From contig WPIO01000620.1 of NCBI GenBank assembly GCA_009760855.2, positions 1 to 17,892 of the forward strand: a stretch of DNA of 17,892 bases, in the 5' to 3' direction. Made by a program: the position numbers and the translations under genes. The notes below the pieces were generated by a model, which had not been told where the DNA came from, ran no database searches, and worked only from the letters and a program-made list of their open reading frames with translations. This DNA is from Cristatella mucedo. Lineage: Eukaryota > Bryozoa > Phylactolaemata > Cristatellidae. This document shows positions 8,245 through 17,011 of the stretch, piece by piece (position 1 is the stretch's first letter; each line of letters opens with the position of its first letter).

Positions 8245-8364
8245 ATGCCAAAGATTGGAGAGTTGTCAAGCTTTGTGAGGAGTAAACTTATTGCATTGTA
8301 TAAGGTTAGGCTCTTGAAATATCAAAATGCTGCTGCTCTATCAATACCGCATTGTACAGTAACG
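8245..8364 (+). pseudogene. Tc1/mariner transposase N-terminal fragment (HTH region)
   Basis: ATG at 8245 opens MPKIGELSSFVRSKLIALYK, continuing to a segment with AAALSIPHCTV. This follows the first helix-turn-helix of Tc1-type transposases (MP-x-x-ELS-x-x-x-R-x-x-I, then IA-x-x-L-x-IP-x-STV), which binds the element's terminal repeats. The frame ends at 8365 exactly where the tail of L2-like copy C begins, so the LINE probably inserted there. No clear continuation is seen beyond copy C at 8971. It lies on the opposite strand from the C-terminal Tc1 remnant at 3743, so it is a separate element or a rearranged piece. Confidence 0.5.
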
Positions 8365-8365
8365 T

Positions 8366-8970
8366 AATGATAATAATAATAATAATGCACTTGATAAAGT
8401 GCCCACGGAGAACTCAACCTCTCTTTAGGTGCTTTATATTTGCTGCAAAGGGAAGGGCAATTGAATGGTGAATAATATCATGCTTGACAGACAAATAAAA
8501 TTAATAACATGGTTAGGACTGACATGCACAGGGTCAGCATGCAAATGTGGTCAGTGGCAGCATGCACAGTGTCAGCATGCATAAGCACATCAAGGACGAA
8601 TCACAGGGACCCACTAAATGCTGTCCTAAATAGGTGTGTTTGTACGTTCTTTTTAAATGTGGTCAGGTCAGGGGATGTTCTGACGCAGGTCGGGAGGGAG
8701 TTCGAGGCTTTGGGAGCATGCGAACTAAATGCACGGTCTCCAAAGGATTTAAGGTTTGTACGAGGTATTTGTAGACTGTTGGATTCCAAAAAGCGGGTGG
8801 TACGATGCTTGGCCTGATGGGGGAGTATATCTGAGAGATAGGCTGGAGCCAAAGAATGAAGTGACCTAAAAGTGAGCGACAAAACCGTAAAGTCAATTCG
8901 TTTCTTGACTGTTAGCCAGTGCAGGTCGGCGAGAAGTGCAGTAAAATGTGGCAACTGCGACGCTCACGAC
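8366..8970 (-). mobile_element. L2/CR1-like LINE copy C (5'-truncated, young)
   Basis: The (AAT)n tail at 8366-8386, the 3' UTR with its paired motif at 8523-8543 and 8561-8581, and the last roughly 115 codons of the reverse transcriptase ORF (8601-8954, minus) are present, then the copy stops abruptly at 8970. The ORF piece is open: [46 protein letters not shown]. It shares private variants with copy E, such as ATTCCAAAAAGCGGG and GTTAGCCAGTGCAGGTCGGCG, and is nearly identical to it over the shared length. No convincing target-site duplication was seen. Confidence 0.85.
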
Positions 8971-9330
8971 TCCGTATGAGTTTTCAATTAGGTGCCTGAC
9001 TGTGGCAGTTCAAATTGATAGTATGAGTCGGTTAATATGGTTCTCTGTTCTACTTAGGCATGTTTCCTGCTATAGCATTGAGTTACTCCTCTAATGCCTC
9101 TCTGATTGCAACTTATTTTCCAAAGCTAAGGCCTGTAAGCAATCCCTCGGACTTGATTGAATATAGTTGACTAGTATCTGTGCGTGTGTTTTTGTGTGCA
9201 CGTGTGTATCTTTCTTTCTTTATCTTACTGTCCTTCACTATCTCTCTCACTGACTTTTTATCATTTTTTACTGGCCCTTTATACGGTGTACATTAACATG
9301 ATTGAAACTGTCTGTCTTTCTGCTTTCTAG
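8971..9330. other. End of intron 1
   Basis: No repeat or gene recognised. Positions 9176-9250 form a GT-rich then CT-rich tract (tgtgcgtgtgttttt... tctttctttcttt) that may help define the distant acceptor at 9330. Confidence 0.5.
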
Positions 9331-9680
9331 TCAAGGCGGTGCAATCGCTTTGGTAAATTGGAACAACTATGCTGCTAATCGGCAAGATGGTGGAGCTAGG
9401 ATACAAATAATTAACGCCGACGTCAATCTTCCATCATCATGGACCTGCACTTATGTCAGTTCAAGTGGTAAAAGTGCAACCGGTACGATTACAGTGACAG
9501 TACTGCCCTATCCTGAAATATCAGGCCTGCAGGATACAATTGTCACGACTGGATCTGTTGCCGTGTTTACTTGCCGAGTGCATCATCTGACAGCAGCTAC
9601 ATTCAAGTGGTGCAAGAATGGTGCAGACGTTCCGCTAACGAAGTATGTCTCTGCTTTAAGTGCCGATGGCTTTTCCTCCA
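9331..9680 (+). CDS. Ig receptor exon: rest of Ig domain 1 and first half of Ig domain 2
   Basis: Acceptor TTCTGCTTTCTAG ends at 9330; donor A|GTAAGT follows 9680. The frame enters in phase 2 and leaves in phase 1. The first part (IALVNWNNY ... SWTCTYVSSSGKSATGTITVTV) supplies the core Trp, the second disulfide Cys and the G strand of Ig1, although the Tyr of the usual D-x-G-x-Y-x-C is absent. Ig2 starts at PYPEISGLQDTIV with GSVAVFTCRV (first Cys) and FKWCKNGADVPL (core Trp with an extra Cys next to it). Ig2 is completed by the exon at 15865. Codons and joins are clean. The domain order says extracellular recognition or adhesion; no specific family is recognised. Confidence 0.85.
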
Positions 9681-10605
9681 GTAAGTTTGTTATGTTTGAG
9701 TTTGGTCAATTTATTGATGTTTTTCTTAGCGTTTTCAGTAAATACTTTGACATTGATGTATCAGCACTGAAAACAGGTGTGTCGTAACACGGGCTTCTCC
9801 TAGCGTAGCACGGTGGCTGAATTCCACAAGGCAACCCACTGGCTTCCTTATTTGAAGGCTGAGCAGTATTAACGCAGTGCCACATTTGCACCGAGCAGGT
9901 CTTTTAATCTGCTGCTATCGTGAGCATGCCGAAATTTATCATAAAATTTCTACCATCCTTCTCGAATTGCAAGGCAGACCTAACACGAGATGTAGGTGAG
10001 CATTTTTCAAAGGCGAGTTCCTATGGCTTGCTGTTCTTCCATTGGGAGCCGCTCAGTGTCGAAATGTAGCTCAAATATGTCACAGGTTGTCATCTAGCTA
10101 CCACATGATTTGGTTTTAGCTAGGTCCTTTTACTAGCTTGACGGGCCCAAAACGTTGGTCATTTGGGTACGCTCGTGAGAAGTATTAGGACCACTACATG
10201 CCATCAGTGAGACAGCCATTGCCATTTTTGTAAGGTTTTTTCGTCATTATATCTATAAGTATTTTTCAGTGGAAGTGCAGCTCAAGCGAAACTGTCTACA
10301 TTTCCTCAATATCAACTTCGAAGTGGTGTTTTTTTCAAACTGAACCAAACATGTATTTGTTGCTCAAGTCTGGTCTATCTAGGAATTAATATCCTTTGCA
10401 TTCAAACTGAAAACTCAACGGCCTGTGCTTCAGCTTTGCACCTCTGGCAAACATTCAAGCACTATTATGTTGGATAAAATATGACCGTGCTCTTTGTTTG
10501 AAAATATTTCCCGAAGCTTAGAACAAAGCAGCCTCCATCTGACTGCTGACTTTGATCGACCCTAGAGCTTAATCCAACGCAAGCTGCGTGATAACATTGT
10601 ATTCC
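9681..10605. other. Intron 2 left part, no recognised content
   Basis: Single-copy-looking sequence within this window. A short stretch near 10178-10203 (gaagtattaggaccactacatg) faintly resembles some Tc1-type inverted-repeat ends, but no partner was found. Confidence 0.4.
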
Positions 10606-10993
10606 AATAATAATAATTGTAATAATAATAATGCCTTTGATAAAGCGCCCTCAGGGAACGTAATCTCTTTCCCGGGGCTTTAAATTTGCTGCAAAGTGAA
10701 ATGCAATTGAATGATAAGTAAAATCATACTTGAAAAACGAACATAATGAATAATATGGCTAGGGGTGACATGCACCGGGTCAGCATGCAAATGTGGTCAG
10801 TGGCAGCATGCACAGTGTCAGCACGCATAAGCACATCAAGGACGAATCACAGGGACCCACTAAATGCTGTTCTAAATAGGTGTGTTTTGAGCTCCTGTTA
10901 AATGTGGTCAGGTCAGGGGATGTTCTGACGCAGGTCGGGAGGGAGTTCTAGGCTTTGGGATCATACGAACTAAATGCATGGTCTTCGAAGCAT

Positions 10994-12636
10994 TTAAGGT
11001 TTGTACGAGGTATTTGTAGACTGTTGGATTCCGAAAAGCGGGTGGTACGATGCTTGGCCTGATGGGGTAGTGTATCTGAGAGATAGGCTCAGGACCATAG
11101 AATGAAGGGACCTAAAACTGAGCGACAAAACCTTGAAGTCAATCCGTTGCTTGACTGGTAGCCAGCGCAGGTCGGCTAGAAGTGGAGTAATGTGGCAACT
11201 GCGACGCTCACGACAGAAAAGCTTCGCTGCAAAGTTTTGCACTAGCTGCTATCGCCTGATCGCACATGCCGGTAGGCCAATAAGCAGTGAGTTTCAGAAG
11301 TCGAGACGGGATGTCACGAATGCATCGACCAACTTAGACGTGGTATCCTTATCTAAACAAGCCCGAATTTTAGCAATGTTATGAAGCTGAAAATAGGCAG
11401 ATTTGACTGTGGAGCTGATATGGTCGTCTAACGAGAGGTCGCTTTCGAATATGACACCTAGATTTCGAGCTGATTCAACTGGAGACAAGCTGGCAAAGCC
11501 AATTTTGATCGTCAGCCTTTCCAATCTCTGAATCCCACTGCGTTTGCCTATAACTAGTAAGTTAGTTTTATCATCGTTTAGTTTTAGAAAATTTGCCGCC
11601 ATCCATGTGGGGATGTCATCAATGCATGCAGCAAGTGAGTTGAGAGAATTTGAGGTGCTCGAAGGCTGGGAGGGATCAAAGCAAAGGTACAACTGAGTGT
11701 AATCCACATGGAAGTGAAAGCCTAGATTGTGCTTGGCAATCACGTCAGCAGGAGGGAGAGTATAAACCATGAAAAGAACCGGATCTAACACAGAGCCCTG
11801 AGGTAATCCATATTTCAGATTGACCTCAGATGATCTTTGTCCATTCACGTCAATACTCTGGAGTCTCCCACTGAGACAGCTTTTGTACCACTGCACAGCA
11901 GTGCCAGTGATGCCCAGGCAAGATGAGAGGTGCTCTAGAAGAACTTTGTGATCGATGGTATCAAAAGCTGCCGAAAGATCAAGCAAAACAAGCAGACACT
12001 CTAACCATGCCTGCAGTCCTAAGTAGGTCGTTGTATACCCTAGGCAATGCTGACTCGCGGAGTGATTAGCTCTAAAGCCAGACTGGAACTTACTAGGTTT
12101 GAGGTTTCGATATACGAGTTCAGCTGGTCTGCTACGACCCGTTCCAGTGTCTTTGATAGGAGTAGTAGAAGGGAGACTGGGCGGTAGTTGCTTAAGTTCT
12201 CTCGGTCTAGTGTAGCTTTCTTGAGAACTGGCCTGAATACAGCTTGTTTGAAAGGTGCTGGGACATGAGCTGAGGCTAATGACATATTAATGATGTTAGT
12301 TATGCAGCAGCAGATCAATGCAATGTAGGAGCAGGACAGTGGGAATAGGGTCCAGAGAACTTTTGTATTCTTTGATTGAGATACGAACTTTAGGACTAGA
12401 TCACTAGTGACCTGCTTAAATGTAGACATTGCGGTGCAGCCAGGAACCGAGGAACAGCATTCTAGTGGGGAGTTTGTCAGCGCAGGGATGGATTTCCTGA
12501 TCTTGTCTATCTTCTGCACAAAGAATCGAGAGAAGCGATCGGCTAGATCATCACGACGATCCTCAGGTAAGGAGCTAATCTGGAAATGGTTGAGGAGATG
12601 GTTTATCTTCGACATCAGCATTTTTGGACTGTGCAT
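10994..12636 (-). pseudogene. LINE copy D reverse transcriptase (frameshifted)
   Basis: The enzyme would copy LINE RNA from the nicked target. Minus-strand blocks in order: [21 protein letters not shown] (fingers) and [19 protein letters not shown] (12040-12636); LDLSAAFDTIDH (motif A), GLPQGSVL (motif B), FHVDYTQLYL (motif C) and AANFLKLNDDKTN (11294-11986); then the C-terminal ADLRWLPVKQRIDFKVL (10994-11242). Frames differ between the first and second pieces. Motif C reads VDY where copy B has VDD, so one catalytic Asp is lost. It is non-functional by both criteria. Confidence 0.85.
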
Positions 12637-12683
12637 CTGTGATTCAACAATGCTTCTTTAGAAGCTAGACTTGGCCTTTGCTA

Positions 12684-12706
12684 GGATTACATTACATTAC
12701 ATTACA
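12684..12706. repeat. (ATTAC)n pentanucleotide repeat
   Basis: Four units of ATTAC lie inside LINE copy D, at the linker between endonuclease and reverse transcriptase, exactly where the reading frame changes. Expansion here may be one of the inactivating lesions. Confidence 0.85.
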
Positions 12707-13830
12707 TCGATTGGTATGACCTACAGTAGTCTTCATATGCCTGTCGATGGACAGTTAGTCCGGATCTTTTGTATGCTTTTTCAAGCTTTTGTTTAGCATA
12801 CCTGTCTAGTTTAATGTCTGTGGTAAACCATAGGCCATCTGGGTGGGGGCGCACAGTGCGCTTTTTCAGAGGTGCAAACTCGTCGAGCGTGTCAGCTAGT
12901 GTCGTGTTGTAGCTATCTACCAATGATGACAGATCGGAGGGAGGACTGAGCAGCAGAGGTGAAGCAGATATTCCCGCACGGACAGCATCGATGTCAAGGG
13001 TCTTGAGGTTTCGTGATTCACAGGTTATTTTAGAGGAGTATGTGGGCGCACACTGTAGATTGAATGAGATCTGCATGTGGTCACATAAGCAGGATTTGGT
13101 AATAATTGGTTATGACAAAGTGCAGTTGTCTGAGAAAATCTGGCCGAGTGTGTGACCCTTGATGTGGGTAGGGCCATGCACATGAGCCACAAGAGACAAT
13201 GAGTCAGTTAATGCACGAAATTCGGTGCTGAAAGCGTCAGATAAATTATCGAAGTGAACGTTGAAATCACTCATAACGAGGGAGGATCGATGTCTTGCAT
13301 ACAGAATCGAAATGAGATCGGAGAAATCTGAGATAAAGGAGGATTTGGTACCTGGTGGGCGGTAGACTACTGCCACTATCGGTAGTTTGTTTTTGGGTGA
13401 GACCAAGACAATTGATTCAAAAGACTGCTTCGAGGGTACCGCAAATGGCTCTAAGTTTGAATTTCGAGAGCATGATAACAGCAACTCCACCTCCAGTTTT
13501 GATTGATCTAGGGGTGTGAAAGAACGAGAAACCAGATGGAGTTGCGTCTTTAATTGTCGGGCAGTTTATAAATTTCAGCCAAGTTTCAGTTAGGGCGAGC
13601 AGGTCGATACCATTTTCAGAAATAAGGTCGCTTATTACTAGAGGTTTATTGCACATTGAGCGAGGATTCCAAAGGCAAGCGTTAAGATTGGCCGATGGAG
13701 TTACAACAGGCCTGACGACCACTAAGTTAGAGAGATTTACAGTGACACATGTGGGGGAGCGTGCTGAGCGGTTCGAGACAATGCTAGGAATACCAAACGA
13801 GCGGGTACTCAGCTCCCAGGTCCCGCCCAA
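12702..13830 (-). pseudogene. LINE copy D endonuclease (EEP/APE-like, disrupted)
   Basis: APE-like endonucleases of LINEs nick the target to prime reverse transcription. On the minus strand: LNACLWNPRSMCNK (first Asn motif), ALTETWL (catalytic Glu), VAVVYRPPG (Tyr motif), VMSDFNVHFDN (Asp/Asn motif) and GHTLGQIFSDN. In the last, relatives have HTLD, so the Asp is replaced by Gly. The frame shifts between 13417 and 13490 and a TAA near 13108 interrupts the reading before CLCDHMQISFNL. Together these make it inactive. The preceding block at 13842-14063 (SYDRQQLLSLRHRGSNAFL) is the N-terminal part of the same ORF in another frame. Confidence 0.8.
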
Positions 13831-14106
13831 TGAGCGGCGTCTTAGCTGGCGGTTCCGGCCACTGCGGCTGCTATGGGTGCTTTTCTTTTGTTAACGCATA
13901 GTTCATGAATCTTAGAAACAACATTAATATCTAGGAATGCATTTGATCCGCGATGACGAAGCGATAACAGCTGCTGACGATCATAACTAACAAGCAGGTT
14001 ACTAGCCGCCGGCGTAGCTAAGGCAGCTGCCGGTGCGTGAGACCCAGCAGCCCGAAGCGACAAGCGCTTAGATGTCCATAGGCACTTAATTTTTTTTCTT
14101 ACGCGC

Positions 14107-15864
14107 TACGGTCAAATAACAATCAGAATAACTTTAAACAGGTCATAGCTGTATCGTTTCCATATACGATGTTCGCAAGAACTTCGGTTTTCGGAAGAAT
14201 TCTGCAACGAACACGAACTCCCGTTAGAGCGCTCTATGCCAGGAGGCGAGAACGTTGATTCTGAGAATTCTGAGAATTCTGAACCGAGGCCTAGTATCCT
14301 GCTAAATAAGGCGATCATTAGTGAAACAGCTCTATTGTGCATTGAGTAGCAGCGAAATGACTAGTTGGGTAACCTATGAACGATATGTGTAAAATCAACA
14401 ATCTCATACACTTGCCCGAGCTGTTTATGTAACCTGTTTGTCTGATCATATAACTATCTTAAATGGGGAGGGGCTGTACCTTTCCATGCCCATTTGAAAG
14501 TGTGAAATGCTCAATACTTGCATGGCCCGTTTTACCTAACTCGCTCTTTAGAAAGATCACTTATCCAAATACAGCTGCTAAGTCAGGTATAACAGGTGCT
14601 CGAGACTAAGATCGTCTTTTTAATTAAGCTGGTTGTACTTTTATGTATTAAAGCCAACTTAGCATTTACTGCATTGACTTAGCGTAAGTTGATGTTCAGA
14701 CATGAGCATAGTTTTAGGCTGTTAATCTTTCTAATTGAATTTGCTCTACACGCTCTTTTTATTAAAGCTGCATGCAAAACCCTATTAGATTGACTACAAA
14801 AGCTGGCCATGTTTCACTAAGTATTATACCCCTTGCTAATCTTTGATGCATATCAAGATGTGCATCAAGCATTTAGCATATAAAGGTAAATATCAAGACA
14901 ATACTGGGAGAATTGTGTCTACCAGACTTAAGTATGTTTAGGGTACCTTGCAAAAATACAAACATGTTATATATGGTACCAGAAGTTATGACGTTATCCA
15001 TATCGCAGGAAACAATTATCATGGCAACCACGTCTAAGCCGGAAGTAAACCAGAAGAAACATCTACAAATAACAGTAACATACCATTAGTTCTTTTGTGA
15101 ATTTTGAAAAATCCTTTGTACAGCTGCAGAGGTATATTTTTAGCATACCTACTCTGATTCAATGCATCGGCCACTTAGCTGTATTTTGCTGTGACCTGAG
15201 TGATTGTCATTTACTTTCCTCGTTTCATTTTGTCTATCTGATCATTAAGGTTCCTTTTGGCATTTAGCTTGCTTTAGGCATTAAGCTGTCTTTGGTAGCC
15301 ATGTCTTCGACCTAGTAATAGCAAAATAAATTAGTTTATTTGTGGAAATTAGACATTAGTACTGTTTTGAATAGATTTGGTATATAGCCCGGTTAGCACT
15401 TCTGCACGAGTCAGCTCCACTCTCGTATCTTGGTCTTTAAGAATTTCAACATGGGAACAGACATTTAAAGTGAAGCCTTTGCAGTGGTGTGCTGGTCTGA
15501 GCCTGTGTTTCTCCCATTTCTCCCAGGGTAGCATGAAGTCTAGATAGCTGCTATAGAACAGCTGTGTCTTAGTTGTTTTTATAAATGAAGTCAAAGAGAT
15601 ACATGTCTCATTTGAACCTTCGTAGCATTGTTGTGCGTCGCTGCTTTCGTCATGATGACTTAAGCTGTTCTGGGAGGGGTAAATTCTTTGCCGTGATCAT
15701 GTTTCTTATAATATACTCTCTAGTAAGCTTTCCTTAATCTTCACGTATTCGGAATGTTTGTTCCTTCAATATATGTGAGCCGTGGTCGAATGCCCATATG
15801 AATGCCGGCCTGCTGCATTCTCAAGGGTTGATACCGAAGGTTTCTTCTTAAATGTATTTTTTAG
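14107..15864. other. Intron 2 right part, no recognised gene
   Basis: Small features only: a 9-bp tandem (ttctgagaa, about 14258-14281) and an AT-rich inverted repeat AAATAAA-TTAG-TTTATTT at 15324-15341. A minus-strand open frame at 15349-15594 has no recognisable domain. Part of 14107-14340 may be the 5' UTR of LINE copy D. Confidence 0.4.
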
Positions 15865-15969
15865 CCCTAACAATATCTAATGTTGACAAATCAGACATTA
15901 GCGTCATCACATGTGCTGCTTCTAACACTTTGGCGACCCGCAAGAAAGGTGTCCGGCTACTAGTCACGG
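15865..15969 (+). CDS. Ig receptor exon: second half of Ig domain 2
   Basis: A short exon of 105 bp with acceptor TTTTTTAG and donor G|GTATGT, phase 1 on both sides. With the A left by the previous exon it reads TLTISNVDKSDISVITCAAS and then NTLATRKKGVRLLVT. This is the E-F-G strand pattern of an I-set-like Ig domain: L-x-I-x-x-V, Asp, the second disulfide Cys, and A-x-N after it. The usual D-x-G-x-Y-x-C has become D-I-S-V-I-T-C, so the tyrosine corner is missing as in Ig1. The frame fits both neighbours. Confidence 0.85.
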
Positions 15970-16061
15970 GTATGTGGTTATCGCTTGTTTTCTTCTGCAC
16001 TTATATGCTTCTGTTTAGTTTTTAACCTGATCATGTACATTTGGTTTTCTTTTACCTCCAG

Positions 16062-16448
16062 ATCCGACATCTGTCAGTATTGCTGCCATTCTTGACAACC
16101 CGGTTCAAGGCAAACCTGATTACTTTCCGGTTAACAGCAATACCACGGCAATCAGATTTTTATGTAATTACACCTTGGATTCTAGTATCTCAGGGGAGAA
16201 AGTGGTGTGGAAAATGCAAGCATACTCAGGTGACATCGATGAGAACACGCAGGCACCAGATTTGGGCTTGCAACAATCTTCTGTCGTCACGCAAACATCC
16301 CAGAAGCAGTCAGCCTTGACTATTCGGTATAATCCGGAGAGCTCCCGGAAGATCTTGGGGAGTGTCAACTGCTCAGTGTTGTACCAAATTCTAGGCCAAT
16401 CCTTTAGGGTAGGATCTGGAAACACCGGTCAAATAACTGTCACAGAAG
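16062..16448 (+). CDS. Ig receptor exon: membrane-proximal Ig-like domain 3
   Basis: A complete domain in one 387-bp exon, phase 1 at both ends (acceptor TTACCTCCAG, donor G|GTGAGT). It starts DPTSVSIAAILDNPVQ and has AIRFLCNYTLDSS (first Cys), EKVVWKMQ (core Trp), a long hydrophilic loop with DENTQAPDLG, then SALTIRYNPESSRKILGS, VNCSVLY (second Cys) and GQITVTE (last strand). The C-W-L-C spacing is Ig-like but divergent. Sequons NTT, NYT and NCS predict N-glycosylation. A symmetrical 1-1 exon is the unit by which Ig domains are commonly duplicated, and a partial copy of its 3' end indeed lies at 16927. Confidence 0.85.
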
Positions 16449-16531
16449 GTGAGTACTGATATGTGTGTTTAATGATTTTTGTGTATTTACTTCGGTAGAA
16501 TGGCTGGTAATATTGTTAACTTGTTTTGTAG

Positions 16532-16669
16532 TACCTCAAACATTAGAGATCATTGCTGCAGCACAGTTTCCTTACTGGATTATCGGTGTAATCGTCGCTG
16601 GTACTCTGCTGCTTCTCTTCTTTGGAATTACATTCTACAAGTGTCAAGCTCGGCAACAGAAAAAAGATG
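16532..16669 (+). CDS. Ig receptor exon: transmembrane segment and start of cytoplasmic tail
   Basis: Acceptor TTGTTTTGTAG ends at 16531 and donor G|GTACGT follows 16669; phase 1 on both sides. After VPQTLEIIAAAQ the peptide has a single hydrophobic helix, FPYWIIGVIVAGTLLLLFF and a few more residues, then YKCQARQQKKD, a basic stop-transfer segment. This fixes the topology: Ig domains outside, C-terminus inside, anchored once in the plasma membrane. A Cys right after the helix could be palmitoylated (inference). The intron before it is only 83 bp. Confidence 0.85.
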
Positions 16670-16725
16670 GTACGTTTTCTGGTGTACTGTGTTTACTCTG
16701 CAACGTTGAACCTATTCCGTTTCAG

Positions 16726-16859
16726 TCAGCAGTATCTTTTCTGATAATGAGAATGTACGTTACTGTGTACGTGCCGAAAATTGGTGTTGGTTGTGTTTCT
16801 CAGACCTAAGGCGACTGATTGGGAGTCAGACAGAACAATTTTTTCATAGCTCAAAGTAA
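16726..16859 (+). CDS. Candidate last exon of the Ig receptor (cytoplasmic tail)
   Basis: After the donor at 16670 the next acceptor-like site is CCTATTCCGTTTCAG, ending at 16725, giving a 56-bp intron. Joined in phase 1 it reads SSIFSDNENVRYCV, continues through RAENWCWLCFSDLRR and stops at TAA 16857-16859, a tail of about 44 residues. Without splicing, another frame stays open to 16809, so intron retention would give a different tail. A GTACGT at 16755 after GAGAAT could instead end the exon early and send the transcript to exons beyond the window. No ITIM, ITAM or PDZ motif is seen. Confidence 0.4.
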
Positions 16860-16886
16860 ATGGCAGAGTGCACTCTAAAATTAAAG

Positions 16887-16930
16887 ATGGATAGGAAGCT
16901 GAAATGATTTCATGGATAGGAAGCTGAAAT
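16887..16930. repeat. 19-bp direct repeat, 25-bp period
   Basis: ATGGATAGGAAGCTGAAAT occurs at 16887-16905 and 16912-16930. The second unit runs directly into the duplicated exon fragment, so it may mark the junction of that duplication. Confidence 0.8.
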
Positions 16931-17010
16931 TCTAGGCCAATCTTTTAGGGTAGGATCTGTAAATACCGGTCAAATAACTGTAGCAGAAAGTGAGTACTGC
17001 TATGTTTGTG
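16927..17010 (+). pseudogene. Duplicated 3' end of Ig-domain-3 exon with its splice donor
   Basis: About 84 bases here copy 16386-16469 at roughly 90 percent identity: the last 20 codons of the Ig3 exon (beginning ILGQSFRVGS, ending AE) and the following GTGAGTACTG donor and intron start. The reading frame is open through the fragment. Some changes are silent; Gly to Val and Thr to Ala are not. The copy lacks the rest of the exon and an acceptor, so it should not code. L2-like copy E starts at its right edge. It may be what is left of a tandem Ig3 exon or gene-end duplication broken by the LINE. Confidence 0.8.
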
Positions 17011-17011
17011 C

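Larger units (their letters stand above)
3506..9330 (+). other. Intron 1 of the Ig receptor gene (5825 bp, phase 2)
   Basis: Bounded by GTAAGT at 3506 and a pyrimidine tract ending TTTCTAG at 9330, it splits Ig domain 1 just after its first Cys. It has grown through insertions: a Tc1 remnant, three antisense L2-like copies, SINEs, an old sense L2-like tail and a Tc1 N-terminal piece. Just before the acceptor, 9171-9250 is GT- and CT-rich. Confidence 0.7.
10606..14106 (-). mobile_element. L2/CR1-like LINE copy D, near full length
   Basis: Read on the minus strand it has, in order: a 5' region with an SYDRQQLLSLRHRG block (about 13980), an EEP-type endonuclease (about 13750-13110), a linker, a reverse transcriptase (about 12640-11290), a C-terminal block (to about 10860), the 3' UTR with the paired CATGCA motif, and an AAT-rich tail at 10606-10635. 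At about 3.5 kb it is the longest copy. The frame changes at least three times and there is an in-frame stop near 13108, so it cannot be active. No separate ORF1 is recognised. The right boundary is set where the coding resemblance and stop-free sequence end; the true 5' end may be nearer 14340. Confidence 0.85.
9681..15864 (+). other. Intron 2 of the Ig receptor gene (6184 bp, phase 1)
   Basis: Runs from GTAAGT at 9681 to the TTTTTTAG ending at 15864 and splits Ig domain 2 between the C and E strands. More than half is L2-like copy D on the opposite strand. Flanking parts 9681-10605 and 14107-15864 show no recognised repeat. Confidence 0.75.

Noticed and set aside
8509-8817. 102-codon plus-strand open frame, repeated at 17146-17454
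   Set aside because: Present twice only because it is the antisense shadow of LINE copies C and E; the real coding strand is minus.
10178-10203. Possible Tc1-type terminal repeat (gaagtattaggaccactacatg)
   Set aside because: Resembles some Tc1 ends, but no partner repeat or transposase piece lies at a suitable distance.
15324-15341. AAATAAA-TTAG-TTTATTT inverted repeat as a terminator or regulatory site
   Set aside because: Short and AT-only palindromes are expected by chance in such sequence, and it lies deep in an intron.
15349-15594. 81-codon minus-strand open frame
   Set aside because: No recognisable family, no good donor or acceptor in phase, and no repeat homology.
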